Shown here: positions 8,794-15,482 of the stretch, piece by piece | How the letters are laid out: each line of letters opens with the position of its first letter | Position numbering within the stretch: position 1 is the first letter of the stretch | Assembly (NCBI GenBank): GCA_030612495.1 | Contig: JAUWNT010000021.1 | Location: 1-20,421 of the forward strand | From: Candidatus Aminicenantota bacterium | Lineage (GTDB): Bacteria > Acidobacteriota > Aminicenantia > UBA2199 | Length of the DNA stretch: 20,421 nt | Direction: 5' to 3' | Notes under the pieces: model-generated | Told to the model about the DNA's origin: nothing | The model's input: only the letters and a program-made list of their open reading frames with translations | The model's database searches: none | Position numbers and translations under genes: made by a program

Positions 8794-9288
8794 TTATGCA
8801 GAGGTATCTATCTTAAATAAAACTTGTCCAAACTCAACAAGCTCAGCGTTCTTAATACAGACCTCTTTAATCTCACCACTTACTTCTGACTGAATTTCAT
8901 TCATACTTTTCATAGCTTCTACAATACATAAAACATCACCCTTTTTCACTTTGTCTCCAACTTCTACAAAAGGATCTGAATCAGGAGCAGCTGCTTTGTA
9001 AAAAGTACCAACCAATGGTGCTTCAACAAAAAAGATGTTCTCTACCTCCTGCTCCTGAATAAATGACTCTTCATTAATGGGTTCAATATCTCCTTCTTCT
9101 TTCCTGTTTTCACCCATTTTCAGATTTGTACTGGCTATATTTTTATTTATATCAGGAACAACTAATCCATCTTCTTTATTTCGTTTTACCTCAATTAAAG
9201 TTTTTCTATTTCTGAGTTTAACTTCAGCTATATCATATTCCTGCATTAGATCGAATAGCTTCTCAACATCTATATTAACGAATTTCAT
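8794..9288 (-). CDS. accB: biotin carboxyl carrier protein of acetyl-CoA carboxylase
   Basis: This is the carrier whose biotinylated lysine shuttles the carboxyl group between AccC and the AccA/AccD carboxyltransferase. At 164 residues its size is normal. The N-terminal segment (about 1-37, VEKLFDLMQEYDIAEVKLR) is the family's AccC-contacting region. A charged flexible linker (38-85) leads to the biotinyl domain (about 88-162). The domain contains VEAPLVGTFYKAAAPDSDPF with the thumb region, and the biotinylation motif EAMKSMNEI, with Lys127 as acceptor. The start is supported by GGAGG about 5 nt upstream. It is the first gene of the acc operon, downstream of a good promoter and an 18-bp palindrome. 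Confidence 0.97.
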   Translation of the reverse strand: MKFVNIDVEKLFDLMQEYDIAEVKLRNRKTLIEVKRNKEDGLVVPDINKNIASTNLKMGENRKEEGDIEPINEESFIQEQEVENIFFVEAPLVGTFYKAAAPDSDPFVEVGDKVKKGDVLCIVEAMKSMNEIQSEVSGEIKEVCIKNAELVEFGQVLFKIDTSA

Positions 9289-9339
9289 TCTAACCTCCTA
9301 TAAAAAACATTAAAACTTTTATTCATATAATGCATTTTA

Positions 9340-9368
9340 ATTTTAAAAGAAACTCTTTTTTTTTTCAA
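9340..9368 (-). promoter_or_regulatory. sigma70-like promoter of the accBCDA operon
   Basis: On the minus strand TTGAAA (9368-9363) is followed by a 17-nt spacer and TAAAAT (9345-9340). Transcription would start near 9333 and give a leader of about 45 nt to accB. A run of ten A residues starts at the end of the -35 and continues into the spacer. The perfect palindrome at 9374-9391 lies directly upstream of the -35. Confidence 0.55.
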
Positions 9369-9373
9369 GTAGC

Positions 9374-9391
9374 GGTTTGATTTATCAAACC
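9374..9391. promoter_or_regulatory. 18-bp perfect palindrome next to the acc promoter, possible operator
   Basis: The sequence GGTTTGATTTATCAAACC has perfect 8-bp arms around a TT centre. It sits 5 bp upstream of the predicted -35 of accBCDA. The half-site TTTGAT..ATCAAA resembles operators of MarR-type fatty-acid regulators such as streptococcal FabT (as I recall, TTTGAT-N-ATCAAA), whose regulon includes acc genes, though spacing here is 2 nt rather than 1. No such regulator gene is in the window. It lacks a U-tract, so a terminator is unlikely. Confidence 0.45.
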
Positions 9392-9398
9392 CAAATGG

Positions 9399-9430
9399 AA
9401 ATAGGGAAAATAGGGACACATCCCATTTAT
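9399..9430. repeat. small REP-like hairpin element
   Basis: The stretch holds a short tandem (AAATAGGGA twice) running into GGGACACATCCC (9413-9424), a 4-bp stem with a CACA loop, then an AT-rich flank. Sequences of the form ATAGGGACACATCCCAT recall repetitive extragenic elements linked to RAYT/IS200-like transposases, from memory. Only one copy is in the window, so repetitiveness cannot be shown here. Confidence 0.3.
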
Positions 9431-9480
9431 TGATCTGTTTTCCAAATTGAACAACCCCACCAGTCCCCTTTTATGTGGTA

Positions 9481-9525
9481 TCATATCAAAATATGATGTG
9501 ATTATCCGATACAATCGTATCAGAA
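9481..9525. repeat. 45-bp direct repeat, copy A, downstream of fic
   Basis: This segment aligns without gaps to 10719-10763 at 38 of 45 positions, in the same orientation. It lies about 60 bp past the fic stop codon. It contains two inverted repeats of its own: ATCATAT/ATATGAT around CAAA (9480-9497), and GATAC/GTATC around AATC (9508-9521). The copy is degenerate in the TTTGATTATCAAA palindrome that is intact in copy B. It could be a second regulator site or the relic of a duplicated promoter region. Confidence 0.7.
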
Positions 9526-9583
9526 TATCCGCTCATTTTGGAATTAGTAAAAGTATATATCCCTCATGATCATTGGCTCCAGA

Positions 9584-10711
9584 TTAAATATTATCAAAAA
9601 GTTTATAGCTTATATTTCTTCCTTTTGTTCCTGCAATTTGAACGATGTAACCTTTCTGAACCAGATCGATTAACTCCCTTGCTGCTGTTGGCTTACTAAC
9701 CTTTGTTATTGAGGCATATTTTCTCGTATTTATTCCGCCTTCAAAATTATTTTTCCCAATTTCAAGGATTTTATTTATAACTTTTTTTTGTCTGCTGTTT
9801 AAGACTGTGTTGGTAAAATAGTTCCAATATTTTGTTTTAAAAAGTACCTTATCAACCAATTGTTTAGAGTTTTTTATAGCCTTAATAATTGCTACCAGAT
9901 ACCATTTTATCCATAATGTGATGCTTAAGTCTCCCTTTGTGGTTTTTTCCAATATCTCATAATAGCTCTTTTTATCTTCATTAATTTGACTTGAAAGTGA
10001 GTATAACCTGAATTTCTGCTTTTCATATTTTGATAATATATAATCGCCTATTGCCCTTGCCAATCTGCCATTACCATCATCAAAAGGATGAATTACAACA
10101 AACCATAGATGAGCTATTGCTGATTTTACCACTCCATAATTTTCATTTTCCTTATTCAACCAATTTAAAAAGTGATCCATTTCTTTATCCAGTACATCTC
10201 TTGGTGGTGCTTCAAAATGTATCTTTTCTCTTCCTATTGCTCCCGAAACAATTCGCATTGGTTCATAACCTCGATATGATGCAACATTTATTTTCTGAAG
10301 TCCGGAATACCCAGTAGGAAACAATGCTGCATGCCAACTAAATAATCTTTTTTTATCAAGTGGAGTATTATATTTGTTAGATAAATCAAAAAGTATCTCT
10401 ACTATTCCATCTGTCTGGGGTGTGGATTTACCTGTTTCCCTGTTTTTTACTCCTAATTTTTTAAAGATAGATGACCTTACCGAATCCCTTGAAAGTATCT
10501 CGCCTTCAATAGCAGATGTATTTATAGCATCATTTGACATTATATCAGTTGTTGCCTCCTGCAGATACTCCTTATTCATCATAGAATATATCCCTTTCAA
10601 TATTCCTTGATGATGATTCACTTCTAACAATAAATCCATTAGATTCTCTTTATCATAATTAAAATTCGGCCAGTTTTTTTTTTGCCAAATATACTTATGC
10701 TTTGCTTCCAT
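9584..10711 (-). CDS. Fic-family protein with DUF4172-like N-terminus and winged-helix C-terminus
   Basis: The 375-residue protein has the Fic active-site motif HPFDDGNGRLAR (208-219), complete with catalytic His208 and the GNGR loop. Such proteins usually transfer AMP from ATP to hydroxyl side chains of target proteins. The N-terminus (IWQKKNWPNFNYD, 8-20) resembles the DUF4172 domain found before Fic domains. TSAIEG (65-70) fits the class II inhibitory motif (S/T)xxxE(G/N), with Glu69 expected to block ATP binding until relieved. Residues about 305-372 form a winged helix-turn-helix (TRKYASITKVSKPTAARELIDLVQKGYI), suggesting DNA binding and autoregulation. No separate antitoxin gene adjoins it. 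The start lacks a Shine-Dalgarno site, but the predicted promoter puts transcription almost at the ATG. It is flanked by 45-bp direct repeats. Target unknown. Confidence 0.93.
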   Translation of the reverse strand: MEAKHKYIWQKKNWPNFNYDKENLMDLLLEVNHHQGILKGIYSMMNKEYLQEATTDIMSNDAINTSAIEGEILSRDSVRSSIFKKLGVKNRETGKSTPQTDGIVEILFDLSNKYNTPLDKKRLFSWHAALFPTGYSGLQKINVASYRGYEPMRIVSGAIGREKIHFEAPPRDVLDKEMDHFLNWLNKENENYGVVKSAIAHLWFVVIHPFDDGNGRLARAIGDYILSKYEKQKFRLYSLSSQINEDKKSYYEILEKTTKGDLSITLWIKWYLVAIIKAIKNSKQLVDKVLFKTKYWNYFTNTVLNSRQKKVINKILEIGKNNFEGGINTRKYASITKVSKPTAARELIDLVQKGYIVQIAGTKGRNISYKLFDNI

Positions 10712-10717
10712 ACAAAT

Positions 10718-10746
10718 ATCATATCATATTTTGATTTGATTATCAA
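10718..10746 (-). promoter_or_regulatory. predicted fic promoter giving a near-leaderless mRNA
   Basis: On the minus strand TTGATA (10746-10741), a 17-nt spacer and TATGAT (10723-10718) form a good sigma70-type match. The usual start distance places transcription at about 10711-10712, on or next to the A of the fic ATG (10711). There is no Shine-Dalgarno sequence, consistent with a leaderless message. The -35 lies inside the palindrome at 10734-10748. Confidence 0.5.
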
Positions 10747-10763
10747 ATATAATCGTATCAGAA
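10719..10763. repeat. 45-bp direct repeat, copy B, over the fic promoter; contains a palindromic operator candidate
   Basis: This matches 9481-9525 at 38 of 45 positions in the same orientation. Within it, ATTTGATTATCAAAT (10734-10748) is a perfect palindrome around a single central base and covers the -35 of the predicted fic promoter, an ideal place for repression. The Fic protein's own winged-helix tail is the obvious candidate binder; this is inference. Confidence 0.7.
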
Positions 10764-10809
10764 AAATAGTTAGTCCTAGGGGCTTTACTTTTTTATTTTA
10801 TTTTTTATC

Positions 10810-10838
10810 TTGACATGAAAAATTTTTTTATGTATATT
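10810..10838 (+). promoter_or_regulatory. sigma70 promoter of the btu operon
   Basis: A perfect TTGACA (10810-10815) is followed by a 17-nt spacer and TATATT (10833-10838). The start would be near 10845, immediately before the first paired base of the cobalamin riboswitch at 10847. The fit between predicted start and aptamer start supports the call. Confidence 0.75.
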
Positions 10839-10846
10839 ATATTTTT

Positions 10847-11014
10847 AAGGCTTAATTCAAGGGAAGAGGGTATAAAACCCCACAGCCCCCGCTGCCGTGA
10901 CCGGGTCCTGACCATATATCAGGAAACAGTCTTTAAATTAAAAGCCACTGTCCTTATTAAAAGGATGGGAAGGTTTCTTAAAGATCCCGGGAGTCGGAAG
11001 ACCTATTAATCCTT
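10847..11014 (+). ncRNA. cobalamin (B12) riboswitch aptamer
   Basis: The conserved elements occur in order. P1 pairs AAGGCTTAAT (10847-10856) with ATTAATCCTT (11005-11014), nine of ten positions paired. GGGAAGAGGG and TAAAACCC follow from 10861, then CACAGCCCCCGCTGCCGTGA with the C-rich L5 loop (GCCCCCGC at 10885-10892), CAGGAAACAG, and the B12 box GCCACTG (10944-10950). GGGAAGG precedes the terminal GAGTCGGAAGACC (10991-11003). Such RNAs bind adenosyl- or hydroxocobalamin and turn off downstream uptake genes, which here are btuB-btuF-btuD-btuC. This also fixes the likely substrate of that operon. Confidence 0.95.
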
Positions 11015-11022
11015 AAATTTTG

Positions 11023-11083
11023 TATTACTCGCGGAGGGCAAGTAATATAAATTGAGTTTCCCTCCAAATTAATTTTAAAGGAG
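11023..11083 (+). promoter_or_regulatory. riboswitch expression platform with mutually exclusive pairings
   Basis: Downstream of the aptamer, TATTACT (11023-11029) pairs with AGTAATA (11041-11047). The resulting hairpin's loop holds GCGGAGGG (11031-11038), complementary at six base pairs with one mismatch to L5 (GCCCCCGC), as expected for the L5-L13 kissing loop. The same GGAGGG (11033-11038) is perfectly complementary to CCCTCC (11060-11065), whose CTCC (11062-11065) can instead pair with GGAG (11080-11083) of the btuB ribosome site. With B12 bound, the kissing loop would free CCCTCC to mask the ribosome site; without B12, GGAGGG would hold it. There is no terminator-like U-tract, so control is probably translational. 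The SD pairing is only 4 bp. Confidence 0.6.
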
Positions 11084-11089
11084 ACTTTT

Positions 11090-12934
11090 ATGTTTAAAAA
11101 AATTTTTTTTCTATCCATTCTATTTTTATCTTTTTTCTCTCTATTTCCAAAAACAGAAAAAACTCAAAATGAAGAAACGAAATCTATGTTCACAGAAGAA
11201 ATTGAGGTTGTAGGCAAAATCGCTCTCAACAAAACAATTCAAAGTGTAACTGTTTTTAAATTTGAAGATATTAAAAAATTTGAATTTGATAGTTTAAAGC
11301 TCGTTTTGAATCAGACTCCAGGACTTCTAACACTCTCTACAGGTCAGTTCGGACAAACCTCATCAACTTATATAAGGGGGTCAAAACCAACTCAAGTATT
11401 GTATATTATTGATGGTATAAAACTTAGAGACAATGCTAATATAGGTGGTGTTAACCTTGCCGTTCTTTCCACTGATTTACTAAATAAAATAGAAATTGTT
11501 AGAGGACCTATGAGCAATCTATATGGTTCGGATGCAATGGGAGGTGTTATTAATATAAATACATATTCAAAAGAAGGCACAAAATTTGTAGCCTCAGCAG
11601 GGAACCACAACTCATATTCAAGTAATTTTTCAATTTCAAAACCAATAAAAGACTTTAATCTCGGATTATCTCTTAATTTCCAGCGTTTTAGCGATAATAT
11701 TGAAAATGATATTTTTAAAAACACAGGAATTTCAACAAAAGCAGATTATAAAAATCAATCAATTGAAATAGGACTTAGGTTTTTCGGAAACTTTACAAAT
11801 TCAGGCATACCCTTTAATATGGGTCTTTCAACGCCAAATAGAAATTACAAACAAGATTATTATATAATTTCCCTGCCATTTACTTATAAATTTAATGAAA
11901 ACTCGAAATTGAATGTAAAACTATCTTTTAATAACAGTAAATACAATTTTGAAGATCCGGATGATCTCTGGTCACCTTTATTCAAGACTAAATTCAATAA
12001 TTATGAAACTGAGGTAATATTCAACACTCTTCTGTTTAACAAATTAATGATAAACACAGGAATTGACTACTCAAACCAGAGCATATCAAATGAAAACAAT
12101 TATGGAAAAATTTTTGATTGTGAAAAAACGAACTATTTTTCAGGCTATATAAATGCAGGGATTGATCTTAACAATCTCCTAATTTCAACATCATTAAGGT
12201 ATGATAAATATAAAAACGTAAATTCTAATATATCACCTCAAATCGGGTTTTCTTACCTTGCTTTTAATAAATTAAAAATCCATGCCTCTTATTCTCAAAG
12301 CTTCAAAGCCCCATTAATTTCACAACAAATTAATCCCTGGGGGAAACCCAATTTTGAGCTTGACCCGGAAAAAGGAAAATCATTTGAAATTGGTACTGAT
12401 TTTTATTATGGCAAATTTGTTTTTAGTGCAACATACTTTAATACAAAATACAAAGATATGATCGATTGGGTTACAGTTGACTGGGCAACTTATACTGGCC
12501 AATATAGAAATATAAAAGAGGCAGATGTTTATGGAATAGAATTAAGTACGAATTTCAAACCCATTAAAAATCTATCCATATATGGCGCATATACATTTCT
12601 TCACTCAGAAGACAGAGAAACAGGAGAAGAACTTCCAAGAAAACCAAAACATACTGTTTCAGCTTCTATTATATATACACACAAAAAATTCACTTTTGCA
12701 GCAAGCATGGTATATGTTGGGAAAAGAGATGATTTTGATTTTACTCTTTATGCTCCTAAAGTAGAAAACCCTTCATTTAATACATACAGTTTAACAATCT
12801 CTGTACCTTTAAATACAGGATTATCAATATTTGGAAAAATAACCAACTTATTTGACAATGAACATGAAGAAATTATTGGATATCCATCTCCAGGAAGACG
12901 ATTCCAGGTTGGTATTAGATATAAAATTAATTAA
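11090..12934 (+). CDS. btuB: TonB-dependent outer-membrane cobalamin receptor
   Basis: The 614-residue receptor imports corrinoids across the outer membrane using TonB energy. A signal peptide covers about residues 1-20. EEIEVVG (36-42) is TonB-box-like. A complete plug domain (about 48-158) contains TYIRGSKPTQVLYIIDGI and IEIVRGPMSNLYGSDAMGGVINI. The remaining residues form the 22-strand barrel, with many alternating aromatic strands, ending in RRFQVGIRYKIN. At 614 residues it matches the E. coli BtuB size. The start has AAAGGAGAC about 6 nt upstream. Substrate assignment rests on the cobalamin riboswitch and on the BtuF/D/C genes that follow. Sequence alone would not separate it from a siderophore receptor. 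Confidence 0.9.
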   Translation: MFKKIFFLSILFLSFFSLFPKTEKTQNEETKSMFTEEIEVVGKIALNKTIQSVTVFKFEDIKKFEFDSLKLVLNQTPGLLTLSTGQFGQTSSTYIRGSKPTQVLYIIDGIKLRDNANIGGVNLAVLSTDLLNKIEIVRGPMSNLYGSDAMGGVININTYSKEGTKFVASAGNHNSYSSNFSISKPIKDFNLGLSLNFQRFSDNIENDIFKNTGISTKADYKNQSIEIGLRFFGNFTNSGIPFNMGLSTPNRNYKQDYYIISLPFTYKFNENSKLNVKLSFNNSKYNFEDPDDLWSPLFKTKFNNYETEVIFNTLLFNKLMINTGIDYSNQSISNENNYGKIFDCEKTNYFSGYINAGIDLNNLLISTSLRYDKYKNVNSNISPQIGFSYLAFNKLKIHASYSQSFKAPLISQQINPWGKPNFELDPEKGKSFEIGTDFYYGKFVFSATYFNTKYKDMIDWVTVDWATYTGQYRNIKEADVYGIELSTNFKPIKNLSIYGAYTFLHSEDRETGEELPRKPKHTVSASIIYTHKKFTFAASMVYVGKRDDFDFTLYAPKVENPSFNTYSLTISVPLNTGLSIFGKITNLFDNEHEEIIGYPSPGRRFQVGIRYKIN

Positions 12935-12947
12935 AAATATTTAAAAA

Positions 12948-13763
12948 ATGAAAATTTTAAGAATTCTAATTGTAATAATAATCCTACAAGTTTCAATATT
13001 CTCTCAGAGAATCATTACTCTTGCTCCTGGTTTGACTGAAATTGTCTTTTCTTTAGGAAAAGGAAAAAACATCGTTGGGAATACAAAATTTTGTGATTTC
13101 CCAAAAGAAGCTAAAAAAATAAAAAAAATCGGAGGTTACTTTGATCTAAGCCTGGAGATATTAATAGATCTAAAGCCTGATATAATTATTCTCTATCCCG
13201 AACATTATAATAAAATAAAAATACTAAAAGATAAAGCAGAACTTTTAATTGTAAAACACAAAACCTTAAAGGACATCTTTGATTCAATCCAATTGATATC
13301 AGAAAAATTAGGAGAAATAGAAAGAGGTGAATTGATAATTTCAAAAATAAAAAAAACTCTTATGAATATAAGATTAAAAACATTAAAAAAAAAGAAATTT
13401 AAAACACTTCTAATTATTGGTAGAAATCCAGATCAATTGACCAATATTACAATTATGGGTAAGAACGATTTTCTAAATGAAATTCTTGAAATTTCTGGTG
13501 GAATAAATGCATACAATGGTAACATTCCATATCCAAACATATCTATTGAATCAGTTGTATATATGAACCCGGATTTCATTATAGAGTTTTCTAATCTTTA
13601 TTCAGATAAAAAAAGAAAAGAGATTCTAAATCTTTGGGCAAAATATGATATTATTACTGCTGTAAAAAAAAAGAGAATAAAAATCACAAGTGAGATTTTC
13701 TTGTTAAAACCTGGACCAAGAGTTGGAGAAATAGCAAAAAAACTGTATAATTTTTTTTTATGA
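12948..13763 (+). CDS. btuF: periplasmic cobalamin-binding protein of ABC importer
   Basis: The 271-residue class III periplasmic binding protein delivers vitamin B12 to the BtuCD transporter. A short signal sequence (about 1-19, ending VSIFSQ) is followed by RIITLAPGLTEIVFSLG (21-37) and FDLSLEILIDLKPDIIILYPEH (65-86), characteristic of BtuF/TroA-fold proteins. A second lobe starts near residue 150. It follows btuB by 13 nt and overlaps btuD by 4 nt (ATGA). No Shine-Dalgarno sequence precedes the ATG (only A/T-rich bases), so translation may rely on coupling with btuB or an unstructured site. The sequence is very lysine-rich. The riboswitch supports B12 over iron-chelate binding. Confidence 0.87.
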   Translation: MKILRILIVIIILQVSIFSQRIITLAPGLTEIVFSLGKGKNIVGNTKFCDFPKEAKKIKKIGGYFDLSLEILIDLKPDIIILYPEHYNKIKILKDKAELLIVKHKTLKDIFDSIQLISEKLGEIERGELIISKIKKTLMNIRLKTLKKKKFKTLLIIGRNPDQLTNITIMGKNDFLNEILEISGGINAYNGNIPYPNISIESVVYMNPDFIIEFSNLYSDKKRKEILNLWAKYDIITAVKKKRIKITSEIFLLKPGPRVGEIAKKLYNFFL

Positions 13764-14515
13764 TTGAAATAAAAAACCTGTCATATAATATAAAAAAGAA
13801 AAAGATTTTAAGAGACATAAATCTAAAAATCGAAGATGGGGACTTCTGGCTTATTTTCGGCCCAAATGGCGCTGGGAAAACAACCTTGCTTAAAATTTTA
13901 CTTGGAGTAATTACTGATTATAAAGGTGAAATTTTTATAGATAATAAGAATATAAAAAAAAATACAAAAAAAGAAACTGCAAAAAAAATTTCATATTTAC
14001 CACAATTTGAAGAGTTTTCTCTACCTTTATGTGTTAAAGAAATACTTCTATCTGGTAGATATCCTTATACCTCATTATTTAAAGATTATTCAAAGAATGA
14101 TTTTACCATATTTAATAATACAGTAGACCAATTTGAGCTTCATGAATTTGTAAATAGAGATATCAATACTTTAAGTGGTGGAGAAAGAAAGAAAGTAATG
14201 CTTGCATCAACTTTTATTCAGAATGTTTCAATTATATTATTTGATGAGCCCTTTACATTCCTTGACCCTGAAGCTATTTCAAATCTAACAAAATTTTTGA
14301 TTAAACTTAAAGACAATGGGAAAACCTTAATTATAGTGTCTCACAACATTGAAATTCTTTTCCCCGTAGTTCACAAGATTTTAGCTTTAAAAAGAGGAGA
14401 AATAGTATATTCAGGGAGCAAATTATTTGACAAAGATATTTTCAAGCAAACCTATAATGTCAATTATGAACAATTAATCTCAAAAAATAGAGAAGTTATA
14501 TATTTAGATGAATAA
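13760..14515 (+). CDS. btuD: ABC transporter ATP-binding protein, cobalamin import
   Basis: This 251-residue ATPase drives import through the FecCD-type permease encoded next. Canonical motifs are present: Walker A GPNGAGKTT (34-42), Q-loop Gln82 (SYLPQFEEF), signature LSGGERKK (138-145), Walker B IILFDEP (158-164), the D-loop around LDP and the H-loop His195 (IIVSHNIE). The pattern belongs to the FepC/BtuD/HmuV group of iron-chelate and B12 importers. It overlaps btuF by 4 nt and btuC by 8 nt, so the three are probably translationally coupled. Nothing suggests loss of activity. Confidence 0.92.
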   Translation: MIEIKNLSYNIKKKKILRDINLKIEDGDFWLIFGPNGAGKTTLLKILLGVITDYKGEIFIDNKNIKKNTKKETAKKISYLPQFEEFSLPLCVKEILLSGRYPYTSLFKDYSKNDFTIFNNTVDQFELHEFVNRDINTLSGGERKKVMLASTFIQNVSIILFDEPFTFLDPEAISNLTKFLIKLKDNGKTLIIVSHNIEILFPVVHKILALKRGEIVYSGSKLFDKDIFKQTYNVNYEQLISKNREVIYLDE

Positions 14516-15482
14516 AAAATATATTTTAATTTTTGGAACTGGAGTAATTATTTTATTACTCATTCCATTTGTGGGTGTGATAAAAATAGACTTTAATAGT
14601 TTACTCTCCAACAAACAGACAAGTTTTATATTCTGGCAATTAAGAGTCCCAAGAACCATTCTCGGATTCATTGCAGGCTCATCTCTTGCACTTGCAGGCC
14701 TGATATTTCAAAATATATTTAAAAACAGCTTGGCAACACCATACACTCTTGGCGTATCATCCGGTGCAGCATTAGGTGTTGTATTTGCAATTAAATTAAA
14801 TCTATCAATATCTTTTCTTGGTTTAAATGGGGTTTATATTTATGGGTTTTTAGGTGCTTTGATTTCAATATTCTTAATTCTTAGTATTGCTAAAATTGTA
14901 AAAAGTTTTTCTATTTACACTCTCCTGATGTCAGGAGTTGCTATTAATTTTTTTTTCTCATCTCTGATTATTATCATTCAATATCTTGTTGATTTTACTC
15001 AAACCATTTCAATTATTAGATGGCTTATTGGAGGCATCACTCCTGTTGGGTATAAAGAGATATTGTTCCTATTACCCCTCTATTTTTTCTTTATTACAAT
15101 TACTTTTTTTCTTAAAAACGAACTAATTATAGCCTCAGCAGGAGATGAGTTTGCCTATTCAAAGGGGCTGAACATAAAAAAATTCAGAATAACTGTATTT
15201 ATAATTGTATCATTTATCCTAGGAATTATAATCTCGTTTGTTGGACCTATAGGATTTATAGGTTTGATAGTTCCTCATATTTCAAGAATATTATTTAAAG
15301 AGAATTTTAAATCCATTATAATTGCAACAATAATAATGGGTGGATTGCTGCTTACATTTACAGATTTTCTTGCCAGAACAATTATGCCTCCAATTGAAAT
15401 TCCAGTTGGGATAATCACATCTTTAATTGGAGCACCATTTTTTATATTTATACTTATTTCAAGTTTAAGAAATAGAAATTAA
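14508..15482 (+). CDS. btuC: ABC transporter permease, FecCD/BtuC family
   Basis: The 324-residue polytopic permease translocates cobalamin with BtuD. Signature segments are LRVPRTILGFIAGSSLALAG and FKNSLATPYTLGVSSGAALG in the first half and GPIGFIGLIVPHISRILF in the second, the latter being the conserved region around the cytoplasmic coupling helix. About ten hydrophobic segments can be counted, as in BtuC, and length is normal. The first residues form membrane helix 1. Its start lies 8 nt inside btuD. It is the last gene of the riboswitch-controlled operon, and its stop codon overlaps that of the convergent protease gene. Confidence 0.92.
   Translation: MNKKYILIFGTGVIILLLIPFVGVIKIDFNSLLSNKQTSFIFWQLRVPRTILGFIAGSSLALAGLIFQNIFKNSLATPYTLGVSSGAALGVVFAIKLNLSISFLGLNGVYIYGFLGALISIFLILSIAKIVKSFSIYTLLMSGVAINFFFSSLIIIIQYLVDFTQTISIIRWLIGGITPVGYKEILFLLPLYFFFITITFFLKNELIIASAGDEFAYSKGLNIKKFRITVFIIVSFILGIIISFVGPIGFIGLIVPHISRILFKENFKSIIIATIIMGGLLLTFTDFLARTIMPPIEIPVGIITSLIGAPFFIFILISSLRNRN

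Noticed and set aside
9374..9391. palindrome as a fic terminator
   Set aside because: The stem is not followed by a U-tract directly, it is A/T-rich, and it lies about 190 nt past the fic stop; placement next to the acc -35 fits an operator better.
9289..9583. insertion sequence around fic
   Set aside because: No transposase or terminal inverted repeats are seen. The flanking repeats look like regulatory sites, and the REP-like hairpin alone does not make a mobile element.
10815..11009. 64-codon plus-strand open frame before btuB
   Set aside because: It lies across the cobalamin riboswitch, has no ribosome site, and its peptide looks like translated structured RNA. The aptamer explains the conservation of this stretch.
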